From contig VSJF01000002.1 in assembly GCA_009739215.1 (NCBI GenBank), positions 1-64,000 of the forward strand: 64,000 nt of DNA. The letters are read 5' to 3'. Both the position numbers and the translations under genes were made by a program. Position 1 is the stretch's first letter, and each line of letters begins with the position of its first letter. Shown here piece after piece: positions 1 through 11,424 of this stretch. The DNA is from Floccularia luteovirens (Eukaryota > Basidiomycota > Agaricomycetes > Agaricales > Squamanitaceae). Under the pieces are notes generated by a model. The model had not been told where the DNA came from. It worked only from the letters and a program-made list of their open reading frames with translations, and ran no database searches.

Positions 1-1161
1 AAGCAAAACCAGAAGTGAGAAGGCCACGGAGGTAGTTGAGGGTGGTGGTTGAATGAAAGTAAGCTCTGGGGTGTGGGTGAACAGGGTGCTTTTTGTTCAA
101 AGCCTGGACAAAAATGTACCTCAGGAGACGCTCTGGGTCTGGGGTGCGATCGTCGGGGTCAAGTCTATTTGGATTTTAAGAACACATCTGTCAGATAGTA
201 TAGCGGCTACTAAGGGGAGGACGGAGAAAAAGGCTCACCCGTTGACATTATCACCTCTGGAACGGAAAATTAGAAACTTTTGGGGGGACTATTCAGAACA
301 AAAAAGATACCTGAAACTCAGAACCTCGCGATCGCCAATTTTTTCCACGTTACTGCTTCGCGGTTTCGCATACTGACCTGCAATGCGACCAATGCGTACC
401 TACAAGAAAAAACAAATGCTTTCTCTTTCTTTTATTTCATGATAACTCACTACAGGTAAACGAGCACCCCATATAAGAATGAGGGAAAACGATAAGATGA
501 GGCCGATTTTCGAGGATATATTGTCCTGAATACGAAAAAGGACGTAAAAAAAAGGGAGAAAATTTCAGGTGTTCTTGAAGAGTAATATTGACGTACATGT
601 GTGCAAGCATCGAAGCTTTCTGCGCAATCTCCAGCATGCAAGAGGAAAGCCTCATTGCGCTGAACGAGGCCGAGCTGATAACGGAGGCGTTCGATCTGGT
701 GGTTGCAGATATATTATTAGTGTATGAGATCCGTGTAGCTTTTTTTTTTCCAGACCTCGGAGGGGGTTACCAAAGGAGGTAGTGCCTTTATTTTGGATAA
801 TACACTTCGAAGGGAGGCAAGTTAGTTGGAAAATATTTGCTGATGAAAATTAGTGATAGAATACCGACTTTGAAAGATGGACTTGGTCTGGATAGACAAC
901 GTCCTAGATCATCTTAGCTAGGAGAATGAGAGGGATAGATGAAGCTAACCTGTGCAATTGACTTTGATTTCCAAGACGACGGGGACCAGAGGCTATCGGA
1001 CATGATGAGATGAGTAGTAGATACGTTTATTTTAATATTTAATTTTTTAAATTTAGACCCCGCGGACGGAAGCATCGTAACTTATCTAGCCTTCTCACTC
1101 GCAATTCTATAAATCTCGTCCACTGTTCCAACAAAAATGTCCCCATACAACTACGCCCCAC
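1..1161. other. No recognisable gene
   Basis: Only short open frames without domain signatures are seen here, on both strands. The stretch contains small homopolymer runs (for example near 738-750 and 546-556) and an AT-rich patch just before the ICMT-like gene at about 1031-1056. The latter may belong to its promoter. Nothing else is supported. Confidence 0.5.
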
Positions 1162-1907
1162 ATGTCCATTGCTCGTGTCGCACTCATTATTGTCCAGGCT
1201 GTTTGCAACCAGCTGGCATGTACACCACCTAACCCTACTCCCTCCAAGGGTCGGTATCACACAAATGAAATGTATATTCTCCAGATCGCTCCCTTCATCT
1301 TCAAGGTATAACAAAGAATTTCTTCTAATATCATCATTCCTGACATTGCCATTAGTGCCACCAAATAATCACCTGGGGATGTGCAATATTCGAAATTCTT
1401 CACTACATCCGTGCAATATCTCCCATCACGTCACCGTTCCCAATTGCCACATCCCTCATCTGCAGTTCTCCGCAACAAAACGTTCGGCTCACTCCATTCT
1501 TCGTCATTGGTGTTCTCGCTGTTATTCTTGGGGCATACATCCGTTTGGACTGTTTCCGAGCACTGGGAAAGATGTTTACATTCGACCTCACGATTCACCC
1601 AGAACACAAGCTAGTCACTTCGAGGTTCTATGCCTATGTACGCCATCCAGCTTATACAGGATCCCTTCTCTTGGTGTTCGGACTCGCATTCTCACACCTT
1701 ACTCGTGGAAGTTGGATGACCGAATGCGGCCCGCTTCGCACACCAGGCAGTGCTATTGTTGTGTGGGCACTGTGGTGGCTATGGACTTTCTGTGTTGGGA
1801 TAAGCCGTGCAGATGCAGAAGACAAACAAATGCAAAAACTATTTAAAGACGAATGGGAAAACTACGCGGCAGTAGTGCATTGGTGGTTCTTCCCCGGATT
1901 AATCTAG
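1162..1907 (+). CDS. ICMT-like protein-S-isoprenylcysteine O-methyltransferase
   Basis: Likely a membrane methyltransferase of the isoprenylcysteine carboxyl methyltransferase (ICMT/PEMT-like) family, which methylates the C-terminal prenylcysteine of CaaX proteins in the ER membrane. Exon 1 (1162-1305) starts MSIARVALIIVQ and carries the TPPNP block common near the start of fungal homologues. It ends at a GT donor (GTATAA, 1306). The last exon reaches 1907 and holds a hydrophobic helix (FFVIGVLAVILGAYIRL), the family signature RHPAYTG with the preceding SRFYAYV, a second membrane segment (VVWALWWLWTF), and the diagnostic C-terminus DEWENYAAVVHWWFFPG. The acceptor of the last exon is probably the CAG at about 1473. 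I could not resolve one middle exon between 1306 and 1473, so the chain there is uncertain: it may hold a short exon or a small lesion. The catalytic C-terminal half looks undamaged. Confidence 0.75.
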
Positions 1908-2237
1908 CAAATCATTGTAACTTTGCCAGATATTTTTAGAACTACCATATACTCGAACATTTTCACACCAATTTATCAAAAACTCCAAATATACTTACGT
2001 CATTGATACCAATCAATATTCTGGAACTGTATAGCTAATGCCAAGCATCTCGCATGTTCAAATGTATTGAGTAACGTAAAGCGACGGTTCTATTATTCCA
2101 TGTAGTTACATGACTAATTAATTGGCAGAAACAGTCACAGGTTTTTGGGAATACGTAAAAAAAGTCTTGTCCAGTCCAAACATCTGTAGTCCACTAAACG
2201 AAACTATGGCTTAAAAAAGTCTCGAGAGTCACGTCAT
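1908..2237. other. Convergent intergenic spacer
   Basis: Short AT-rich spacer between the 3' ends of the ICMT-like gene (+) and the CFEM gene (-). It presumably holds both transcript ends. No gene is seen. Confidence 0.5.
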
Positions 2238-2984
2238 TTAGAGAAGGAAACCACCAAGGACTGCACCAATTGCAAGAGCACCACCAGCTGGGAAGGATGC
2301 TTTGAACGCAGAATTTCCAGAGGTCGGAGATGGGGATGTAGTGGCGCTGGTTGCGGCAGACGAGGATCCAGGAGTGGTAGAACTGGTCAAAGAGCGAGAT
2401 GGCGTCGGCACGACTGGGGAGAGAGCAGTCGAAGAGACGGGTACAGATACAGATGAGGAACCTGACGCTGTTGGGGTGACACTTGCGGTATCGGTTGCAT
2501 TCCCACTGCCTGAAGCAGACACTAGAGAAGGATAGGGTCAACAACTGTACTACAAATGGAACGAAGGGGTGTGGAAATGAAATACGCACCACCAGCACAC
2601 TCCTGAGCCTGGAGCTGGGTTGCAGCGGTTATTTCTTCAGCCGTACACGTACTCTGGAGACACTGGAGAGCAGCAGTTTGGAATGCCGTAGATGTACAAA
2701 TACAAGATACATCAGTTCTGTTTTATTTGAGAATAACATATACAATCTAGAATAAAGGAAACATACATTGATGTACATCCAGCAGCAGTAGCAGCAGGTG
2801 TGACACAACCCAAAATGCAAGGGGAAATACCAGCAGTTGAGGTTGGAGCGGCAGCAGATCCAGAGTCGGTAGCATCTGGCACAGTGGTGTCTGTATCTGT
2901 AGCACCTGCACTAGACTCTGTCTGGGCGTAGGCAACGGCGACAACGGCGAAGAGGGACAAGAACTTTTTGGTGGAGAACAACAT
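2238..2984 (-). CDS. CFEM-domain GPI-anchored cell-wall protein
   Basis: Three exons on the minus strand: 2984-2767, 2717-2590 and 2521-2238. They sum to 630 bases (209 residues) with phases that close exactly. The N-terminus is a signal peptide (MLFSTKKFLSLFAVVAVAYA). The CFEM domain has all eight expected cysteines: PC-x3-C and GC in exon 1, then DVSCIC, LQC-LQSTC and QEC in exon 2. The Asp before the CxC pair, which contributes to haem binding in characterised CFEM proteins, is present. A Ser/Thr/Pro-rich linker follows and the protein ends in a hydrophobic tail (ALAIGAVLGGFLL) preceded by small residues, as expected for GPI attachment. The introns are 49 and 68 bp with GT-AG ends. Known CFEM proteins act in haem/iron capture, cell-wall structure or host interaction; which applies here cannot be told. 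Confidence 0.93.
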
Positions 2985-3427
2985 TTTGTGAGGGAAAGTT
3001 CGTATGGGAAGAAAAGAACCGTGCGGAGAGATTGAATTGAGCAGCTCATTATATATGCCCTCCCTGCCGTGGGAATCAAAAGAAATGGGGTGCTCGCTTG
3101 TTAAGTCAGGGCTATGTACACTAGGCTATATCGTACTTAGCGCAACGCAGAATAACACTATGGTTGGATAGTTGGATCGTTATTAATCTTGCAGCCCTTA
3201 CCATATATTTGTTCAACTTTCAAATTTCAATATGTATGTAAGTACAAGGTTCAAAAAAGTGGGCCCACCCCACTTCAATACTTTTCGGTAATAACATGAG
3301 CGCCTTTTCCGATGTCCGCATTGGACCCCTTTCAATCAACACTTGCCCAGGGCAGATGATCCATGATCCCATGAGGATTTCACACTTCAATTTTTTTCTT
3401 TGTATAGCACAACCAGTATCATACCCC

Positions 3428-3934
3428 TCAATCACTCATGGTGAACACTGGACTCGATGCAAATACCATGTCAACGTTCCTATGTAACAACGGATATCAG
3501 CCGGTATTCTTGAACTTTTGAAAAAAAAAAATCTCTTACTCGGTGTGTACCGCGTGGAGTGCATAGTCGTCCCTGAATATGAATTATATTAATGGTAATG
3601 TTTCCTGTTCAGCGAAAAGCAATGCATTCTCACCCAGGTGAAACAACAGGCAGAATCGTCGTCAGTTTCCCAGGTGCCGGGTCAATAACGCCAAAGTCCT
3701 TGAATAACGAGAGGAATTGACTTTGGTTGACCATGAACAACGTCCAAGACGGGGGATCTCCAGGCGTCGTCACCCACAATATGTCAGTCACTGCACCCGA
3801 CTTTGGATTTGTTGGTGGAGAAAGTACGAGCCCGGATACTGCCACTGGCGCAAGCAAGAACAAGAAACTTTTATTTCACAATCCTGTGAATAAACTTGTT
3901 GACAACCAGAAGTTCACACATACCTTGGTATCAT
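3428..3934 (-). CDS. Kre9/Knh1-like N-terminal domain secreted protein
   Basis: Four exons: 3934-3924 (only 11 bases, encoding MIPS split), 3867-3634, 3572-3540 and 3479-3428. They total 330 bases and 109 residues, with all phases closing. The signal peptide is MIPSFLFLLAPVAVSG. The mature part has the fold signature of the Ser/Thr-rich GPI-anchored / Kre9-Knh1 N-terminal domain family: SPPTNPKSGAVTDILWVTTPGDP, where the ILW strand and the GDP turn are typical, then NQSQF and LPVVSPGDDYALHAVH, ending VFASSPVFTMSD, which matches the family's closing strand. Family members usually continue into a Ser/Thr tail with a GPI signal; this one stops right after the domain, so it is probably a small secreted wall or matrix protein. 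Function is inferred from the family only. Confidence 0.85.
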
Positions 3935-4334
3935 GAGTAAGTATGATCGTGTAGTTCGTTGGGGTGAGCCGTACATATTCTCAAGCTATTTGTACTTGAA
4001 TGTAATATAGATACTGCCAGCTGTCTATTGTCGTCATCGGAACTACCACAAGCCCTGCAAACGCAAAATATCAATACCCGTATATTCCAGCACATGGTGC
4101 TCGACACGATCCTAAACCGCTGTTGTCATTCAGCTATATGCGTATGTATTTTGTCCGAGTCGGAATATAGTCGCCGATGATTGATATCAACTTGGCGATT
4201 CCTCCGGAACACCGCAGTCAAACGCATCAGCACACCAATAAACAGATATTTCAACAGTAATCCGGTAATACAGGAACCAAAAACCAGCAAACATCCAAAC
4301 TATATGCGTATATACCAATTCCACTTTCGAGACG
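3935..4334. other. Intergenic region upstream of the Kre9-like gene
   Basis: Promoter side of the Kre9-like gene (-) and 3' side of the CCCH gene (-). No coding signature is seen on either strand, and no clear TATA element could be assigned. Confidence 0.45.
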
Positions 4335-5015
4335 TTAATTGGGGTTCAAAATCTGGCGAAGCAAGTATTTCAACAAATTCCCTGCATTCGCATTTTCCTT
4401 CGGGAAGAACTTCCCCATTTCCTTGGTGTACTCGCTCAATGCTTGGACTGTACGGAACCTTCTAACACGCCTCTTGTTCGATACTAGATCAACAAGATTC
4501 ACATGTGTACCTGATATTACCTAGATAAAATCTCATAAGTCAAGTAAATGTTCTGAGATATCAATGACTTGCCTTTCGACAACCCTTTATGTCATCAGGA
4601 ACAGGCACTATTCCTATCCTCGTACAAAGATTCTGCCAAGAGTCTAAATCATTAGCATCTGTCCCGTATGTTTCGTTGAACTGCATCGTTAGAACATCTT
4701 GAAATTCATCATACGCTTCTTCACGATCCGCATCACCTTTCTTCCACTGAAATCGTCGGCACATCTTGTTAAATTCGTGTGTCGCAGGTTCGGTCGGGTC
4801 ATAGTCATCGAACCCGTATTTTTCGAAGAATTCTAACAACTGCGCTGGGGCACTTGACCTCTAAAATAGGATACATCAACAAGCCATGAGCAAATTCATC
4901 AACGTGTGTACTGTACCAGTTTATCAAAGCGGTCCGACCCATTGTGCTGAAATTTACACTTTTTGCCATAAGGACATTTCTGGCCCTGCTTGATGTCCTT
5001 GCATTGTGCTGGCAT
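4335..5015 (-). CDS. CCCH zinc-finger protein with conserved fungal C-terminal domain
   Basis: Three exons: 5015-4917 (99), 4860-4573 (288) and 4520-4335 (186), giving 190 residues with all phases zero. The first 30 residues form one CCCH zinc finger with spacing C-x8-C-x5-C-x3-H (C of MPAQC, then KCPYGKKCKFQH), the RNA-binding type of finger. The remainder is a domain I recognise as widespread in fungi but unnamed: LLEFFEKYGFDDYDP, a central FNETYGTDANDLDSWQNLC block, and a basic C-terminus FRTVQALSEYTKEMGKFFPK followed by LLKYLLRQIL. The second intron uses a GC donor (AAAG|GCAAGT) with a TAG acceptor; the CRK|VISG junction it creates is exactly where family members continue. Likely a nuclear or cytoplasmic RNA- or DNA-binding protein, on motif grounds only. 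Confidence 0.85.
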
Positions 5016-5525
5016 AGTGGGCTTTTCCTAGTCCCTTGAAGTGTTCGAATGCCTCTTATACACAAATACACGTGTTGGAGCTTATGATCTAGCCTTGCTA
5101 TTCAATTTGCCTCGTTGAGCTCCCGCAGCGTCTTCCGCTGCTTCACAGAAATCACATCACGAAGAATGGAAGTATATATGCGCCACTCACAGACTATTCG
5201 AGAAATGTGAGGCCTAGAGTATGTTATAAGTTTAAGCCAAGTCAGCAGATGATGTATTCTGTGTGAAAGAAGTACTGAATATCCTCCCGTGACTGGCCAG
5301 TCGCATCCATATGCTGTTGTTATGGTGATGGAAGCACAACAGGTTTTGAACTCGTCCTCTCACAAGGCGTTTCTGCACTTATGATTCGTTTTTTCTATTC
5401 ACAATCAGAGTTTCAGTTGGGTGACTGTTGTATAGAAGCTACCCCGTGGATTAGGTGTGCGGAGAAAGTTCAGAAAAAAAGCGACACATAAAAGCAACTA
5501 CAGACCAGGAACAGGATTATGCCGT
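5016..5525. other. Intergenic region between CCCH gene and dead laccase
   Basis: Upstream region of the CCCH gene (-) and downstream region of the laccase pseudogene (-). No gene is seen. The right end near 5500-5525 resembles the laccase 3' intron and final exon but no intact terminal exon remains. Confidence 0.45.
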
Positions 5526-7240
5526 CATATACTATCGAAATCGTCAGCAAAGAAAACAGTCATACCACTGTTAAAAGAGAAGGAGTAGGTAAAAACTTGA
5601 CCAAATACAGGATCCGATATGACCCACAATTCCAGGTGGAAGTCCATGCGGCTGGTGTGCATTTTTGAGTATGCAGTGAGCAGTGATGACGAAATAAACT
5701 TACCAGTGCATGAACCAAGGTTCTGAATTGTCTGTGATAAACCTAATCGTCACGTTGCTTTCGGGGCCACCATTGTTTACTACGTCTCGCCTTACTGGAT
5801 CGATGTAATTATTTTCATAATCATTTCCCGCACTTTGGATCACACTAAATGAATGCTACGAACAATGTAAATTTCTTCGGAACGAACGAAAATATATAGA
5901 ACACTTACGCCGTGTAGGTGGAAGGGGTGCAGGGCCACTCCACAAGCTTGTCATCCCTACTCTACGTACCGGACTCGAAGTAATGAATGAAACTTCTATA
6001 ACCTCGTTCGGAGGAAGTACATATAATGAACCAGAAGGAATAAGATCTTGCGCAGCTTTTGCACCGCTCAGTGTTTGTAGGAGGACAGGAACAGGTGACG
6101 GGAGGTATGCAGCGCCATTGATCAAAAAGAGGCGATTGATGAAATCAACTGTTACTTCCAATTGAATATTGACATCCGCGCCACCGGAATATGGTTCGCC
6201 AGGAGCTCGAGGATTGTCAAGGGGGGGAAGGTCTGTTTTCTGTTTCTTTGAGTACCCTTCCTCCCTTCTCCGGTGGTTCACTGGTAGTATCACTGAGTGT
6301 CACCCCTCGTATCTAAGTATCGCCAAATTCGAATTATCTCCGTCTGCTTCAATTATGGTCATACTATGGCCGTCAATGGAGAATGTATATGATGGTTCGC
6401 ATGACATTGCTATGAGCCTGAAGCGATATCTCTTCCCAAACTGAACATACGATTGATAAATCTACCTTTGGCCGACCAGGATAGCGACCTTTACCATTGA
6501 TAGGAGTCGAATCTATCTCTGGGGAAATACCCACATGTGAAAATGGCACATGATACCTAGATAAGGTTTCCATAACTATCGATTGGACTGATAGTTTAAT
6601 ACATGCTGTTCTCCAAGGGTTATAACAGTCGTTTCTAAAAAATATTTAGTCAACTCGTCGGACATGGGGTGAGCTTCCTCTAACCATCGTCAACTATAAG
6701 CAAACGGATAGTTTAACATCAAGACCGTAGCACCTACCATCATAGAGGACCTTGTAAGGGTCCTCAGGACCGTAAATGACAAGGGGCCCCCTTAGACCAT
6801 CACAGTGTTGTGTACCATAAGACATAAGTTCGTAACTAAATAATATTAACACAGTGTTGAACGAGATGGAAAAGTGTAAGTACTTTACTTACTATGCTTG
6901 TACTATTCAACATCGTATCATTTATCAGCAACTTTGATTTTGAAGTCGTCGCCTTTGCGATTTGCATCAAGTCATGTTATATTCTGTCTGATCGGGGATC
7001 ATTACATAGATGAAAGGCTACCTTTTGCGCCGTTATCAATGAACCGGGAAACATGTCCTCGACTACAATCGTTCTACATTTTGTTGCTTAGTTCCCATGC
7101 AGGGTGATTTTTACACAAAAGCTCACAAGCGACTCATTCCATCAGGAGCTGTAACACTCAAAGTAGTACCTTTTACGTTGAATGGAGTACTACCAGCAGT
7201 AATTGTGCACAGACCCAGACTACAGAAGACAAGTAGTCCA
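5526..7240 (-). pseudogene. Laccase pseudogene A
   Basis: A laccase (multicopper oxidase) closest to laccase B, with the same intron positions but many lesions. In transcription order: the signal-peptide exon (about 7233-7140, STPFNVKGTTLSV) has no in-frame ATG; exon 3 (about 6957-6893) has a small deletion that shifts frame before DTMLNSTSI; the exon that should carry HWHG and HSH is absent, and the intron after exon 3 leads straight into [13 protein letters not shown] (about 6836-6765); a shift occurs near 6455 after KVDLSIV; and an internal deletion joins EADGDN directly to SNLAILRY (about 6330), removing about 50 codons plus an intron. A short duplication near 6230 restores frame before DLPPLDNP. 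The L3 exon still reads HPFHLHG and the following exon (HSFSVIQSAGNDYEN) is clean, but L4 is scrambled (DFHLE without HCH). Not functional. Confidence 0.9.
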
Positions 7241-7615
7241 TAATTTAGACTAGGCGTAAGAGATGTTAGTGGAGTGATACACACGATGAAAACCGAACAC
7301 CAATATATATTATGTAAGTACCAAAATATAATTTTATGGTATCTGCATGTTGTCGGCCGGCAAGGCAGTCAGCATTCATATTCATTCTCCGAAAACCACA
7401 TCAATCAACATTATTAAATAACGACGTGCTCACTTATGTAATTTACTATTAATAGCACATTGCACAAAATGAACGTTGACATTGACCATTCCGTCATAAC
7501 CAGTCGACAGAACAGTTTTGTTTGATTATTTGGTCATCGATCGTCGATCATCCTGCACTTACTGCAGAGCACAAGCCATGGCAAGTCGTTTGTTCCACTT
7601 TAATCTTGCTCCATA
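7241..7615. other. Divergent spacer between laccase pseudogene A and ADH
   Basis: Contains the upstream region of the dead laccase (-) and the promoter side of the alcohol dehydrogenase gene (+). No other gene is seen. Confidence 0.45.
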
Positions 7616-9337
7616 ATGTCTACACACATAAAATGGAAAGGTTATGCGTTCGCCTTCATTTACAGCCTGGTATTCATTCATGTTGCTAACCTCTCATTAA
7701 AACAGTATACATGATACAAACAAATGGGATGAGTTCAAACTCATTGATTTCGAACCGAAGCCTCAAAGCGACCATGATGTCGATATAAAAATCGAATATT
7801 GCGGTGTGTGCAAATCAGACGTTAGTTTGAATGCACTTCGATACCATTCCACCGTATTGATTAAAAATATAGGTGCATACAATCACCAATCAATGGGACA
7901 AATCTCATCTGGTATGTCATTAATTATATGCCCACCGGGTATATGCGGTTGAAAATACTCCAGCCAATCATACCAGGCAAGGAAATTGTGGGAACAGTTG
8001 CCCGCGTAGGACCAGCAGTCAAGAATTTCGAAATTGGTGATAGGGTGGGCGTGGGGTATATATCGAACTTTTTTCTATCTTGTTTGACTTAATTTCTATC
8101 TAGTGCTCAAATAGGCTCTTGTTTGCGATGCGATAATTGCAAACGCGATAGCGAGCAATAGTATGCATCACTTGTGTTTGAAAACAAAGATACCCAAGTT
8201 CTGTCACAGTTGTCCGAAACCTATCATGATATATAACGCCATATATCCACCTGTAAGTAAGATTTTTTTGTGATATCAGAAAACACAAAATATAGGACAA
8301 TATTACAGTCTACGACCTTTTGCCAGGGTGGGTATTCAACAGCTGTTCGTGCGCAAGAGCAGTTCGTATTCCACATACCAGACGGATTGAAGCTTATCGA
8401 AGCTGCACCCCTGTTATGTGATGGCCTAACTGTGTATTCTCCCCTCATTAGGAACGGTATTGGGTGAGCATCTTTAAACATTTCCTTATTGTCATTTTAT
8501 GAAATTGCTTGCAGTCGCAATAAATCTATCGGAATAGTAGGTGTTGGGGGCTTGGGGTAATCTGACTTCTCGCATTATTGTTATTATGTACTCACCACAG
8601 TGTCAGGCGTCTTGCTCTTCGATTTGCAAAGGCTCTAGGATATAAGAAAATAATTGCCTTCTCTGACAAACACGTATGGTATACTATGATATATTTGTCC
8701 CTACTAACACACAGATATTAGGATGATGCTAAAGAATTTGGGGCATCAGAAATCATATATACAGACACAGATAATGGACATTTTGCGTCGGGTCTAGAAG
8801 GTACCCTAGATCTGATTATGGTGGGTTTCAATTTTGTGGTCCCTTGAGAAATGTTTTGATGATTCATAGTCCACCACCGACATAATTTCAGACTCCCAGT
8901 TGGAACAATATTTGCGTACCCTATCAATTCATGGAAAGTTGATTGTGGTTGCAATTTCCAAAGAGAATTTACCCCTTAGTTCGCAAGGTAATTTACTAAG
9001 TTGAATAATTTGGAATATTTTTAAACCACTTGCCAGTTTTATCTGAGAACGGTGCTCTGATTGGAGCTAGTAGATTGTAGCTATCCTATGCTCCGATCTC
9101 GAACACTTCCTCATTATATATTACCAAGGGGGAGTACAAAGGAAGTTAATGAAATGCTGAAACTTGCAGTGGACATCAAAAGTATTCTTCCTCGCATCAA
9201 AGAGCTATCAAGTGCGTCTAAATATTGCCGATTTGCTTGGTCTTGACCTTCTGATCACCCCTGTAGTGAAAGACGCTGGGAAAGCAGTTCAAGCTGTGCA
9301 CAATGGTAATGATAAAGATTGGTATGTTTTGAGGTAA
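7616..9337 (+). CDS. Zinc-type alcohol dehydrogenase (cinnamyl-alcohol dehydrogenase / ADH6 type), GHE motif altered
   Basis: Medium-chain dehydrogenase that would reduce aldehydes or oxidise alcohols with NADP(H) in the cytosol. Fourteen exons: 7616-7647, 7706-7820, 7873-7911, 7964-8055, 8104-8160, 8210-8252, 8309-8463, 8515-8556, 8601-8673, 8722-8820, 8870-8987, 9037-9076, 9129-9211 and 9267-9337. They total 1059 bases (352 residues) with every phase closing. The GroES-like domain has EYCGVCKSDVHTIT (catalytic Cys) and the structural zinc lobe with all four cysteines (SCLRCDNCKRDSEQYC). The NAD(P) domain has GIVGVGGLG, and the third catalytic position is LLCDGLTVYSPL. The motif that should be GHE reads PGKEIVG, so the His ligand of the catalytic zinc is Lys. 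Two splice sites are weak (donor GTTCGC at 7648, acceptor AAG at 9128), but both give family-conserved joins. Otherwise no frame damage. Confidence 0.88.
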
Positions 9338-11424
9338 TAACGACTCCCATGATACTTTCTTCAGTATATTCATATTTCTTTCTTCGCCAGTATGGATATT
9401 GATTGATGCATTTCATATTCAATTGTAAGCTCATTTTGTCACTTTCTGTGGTTTTTCACCAAAACCTTTTCTGCAAAAGCTGCGCACTGGTCAGTAGTTT
9501 GGTAGTTTCTGTTTCTTCGTTAGCTGTATAAGGACCCTGTTGTACATTTTATAGATATGCAACACTATCATTATAGTATTTATACATGTCCAAATCCATG
9601 TTGACTGCAACGTTTTGTTAGCTATATTAGAAGAATGCCCATCCCACTCCCACACTGGCACGTAACCACTGTTATACTGCTTTATTATTCTCTGCCCATC
9701 AGTTGGTCAGTAATAGTCCTCTTCCAGTCTCCACTTGAAATTCTCCATAGCCTTTTCTGACTCACAGCATTGATTCGAAGTCATCATCCTCGTGATTGGA
9801 TGGAAAGCTGACTTTTACTTCGTTATCAACTGAGTAGGAACATGTCCTCGACTATAACAACGTTTCAAACTGTCGAAATATAAATACCTGAAGCGAAATG
9901 CGAAGGGGATGGGTGTAAGCGAAAAACGGGTTGATGAAAACAGTTGAGGGAAGGCGTGGAGATGTAATGACAAGTTCTCTGTGAAATAGGCTAGAATTAA
10001 TCAATCAAAAGTATTATTATTGGTAAAGTAAATAATTACCTCGTATCACAACTGCCAAAACGACGGAGTCACAGAGAATTCAAGGTAGAGGGTGGTCAAG
10101 TGCTGTTAATTGCTGTGAATTCCGAAATGATCTTTGATGGCATTGACTTGACATCGATATCAGGATAATCCGTGTGATCCGTCAATGTTACCGCGGGAAT
10201 GGGGTGGATAGTACAGGGAATGTTTCCTTGACCAGGTCGTATCCGCTTCCCATGTTGCACTTTCGAGTAGCTGTGAGTTCAGACTAACAAAGGATCCGTT
10301 TGAGACCCACTTGTAGCTGCTCTTACCAAGAGAACATTGCGAGGTATATCAAGGAATGAACACGAGCCATTGCATGTACATTGTACGAGTTTAACATCAT
10401 TGAACCACTCTCTCGGATGTTGTTTATGTAGGAAGCAATTGCCAAACAAACGCTCAATCACTCCATCATGTATTTATTTCAACACTCTTCAAAGCTGATT
10501 TCTTATGTGTATGGGTCACATCTCCTTTTACCTACGTGGCTTTACCTGACAGAAATAATTTTGTCGATTGGTGGGCAAACACCCTTGTCAAAATTGGCTC
10601 TTCTGGCCATATTCGGAATCGAACGTTGTCCAAAAGTTCGAAAACTACTCATGATATCTCTAGTCTGACATTATAACTTTGGAAAGGTGGATAAGTTGAA
10701 GTTATGCGGCGGGGCTTAAAGAGTTTGATCCTTGATCCTTGATGGTGAACATTTGAACACGGGAACTCAATTGTTTACTGTTCTGTGCTGGGGACTTGGA
10801 ATGTTAACTCATAGTTCCTTGGCAAGTGGGGGTGGAAAAACCAAAGCAAGTAAGAAATAAACGGGAAGATAAAGGGAATAAAGATGGTAGAGACGAAGAG
10901 GATGATGCCGAGATCTTCAACTGCGGAAGTAAAGGAAATACATTAGGTACGACGATATTACCCAGTATGATGCTTAATTTAATAAGTGGTTTCTACTTTC
11001 CTACAAATCTGGCATTACGCTACACCTATCTTACAGCAACAGACCCCGACAACTGTCCCATCTGCTCTCACCCATGTACCTTATGGCCTCTTCAAAGCGG
11101 TGACACCGACTAAATTGCCCTCTCTGCCAACTCGTGCATTCTTAATAACACACTACTCACCTAACTTTATTTGTCAACTACCTTCCTGACATGTTGACAT
11201 TTCTTCCGTACTCTCAGTTGCAAATTGCGGTCTTACTCCCACTGTGTCTAAATGTTGCTAGACCTTGTTGGTAGATTGATAGTGGGTATATATTAAGTTT
11301 GCAACATTTGAATACTTGACATATATGTATATTATGGTACTAAGATGGAGAACGAAAAGGATTTACCAGTCAGTTATCAGTTATTCAAAAAATGTGCGAT
11401 ATGTTATAAGATAATGTTTGCGCT
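9338..11424. other. Intergenic region with duplicated blocks
   Basis: No intact gene. Two blocks recur elsewhere in the window: about 10255-10400 resembles 23110-23265, and about 10600-10970 resembles 21555-21965 (for example the shared stretch TTGAAGTTATGCGG). These look like old segmental duplications accompanying the laccase copies. A small laccase exon relic lies at 9780-9870 (listed separately). Open frames here have no domain signature. Confidence 0.6.
9760..9872 (-). pseudogene. Relic of laccase exons 2-3
   Basis: On the minus strand the text TATAGTCGAGGACATGTT, then GTTGATAACGAAGTAAAAG, matches exon 2 of laccase pseudogene A (VVEDMF...LITAQK), followed by a GATGATGACTTCGAATC patch resembling the start of exon 3 (GDDFKI). 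Stops interrupt it and no other laccase exon is nearby. Probably the remnant of a further laccase copy; the similarity is short, so this is tentative. Confidence 0.45.

Noticed and set aside
1169..1846. 225-codon open frame overlapping the ICMT-like gene
   Set aside because: It runs in a different frame from the conserved RHPAYTG and HWWFFPG motifs and crosses introns; it is a shadow.
3630..3863. Kre9-like single-exon gene starting at the internal TTG
   Set aside because: An 11-base first exon with a real ATG (3934) and GT-AG intron gives a proper signal peptide and closing phases.
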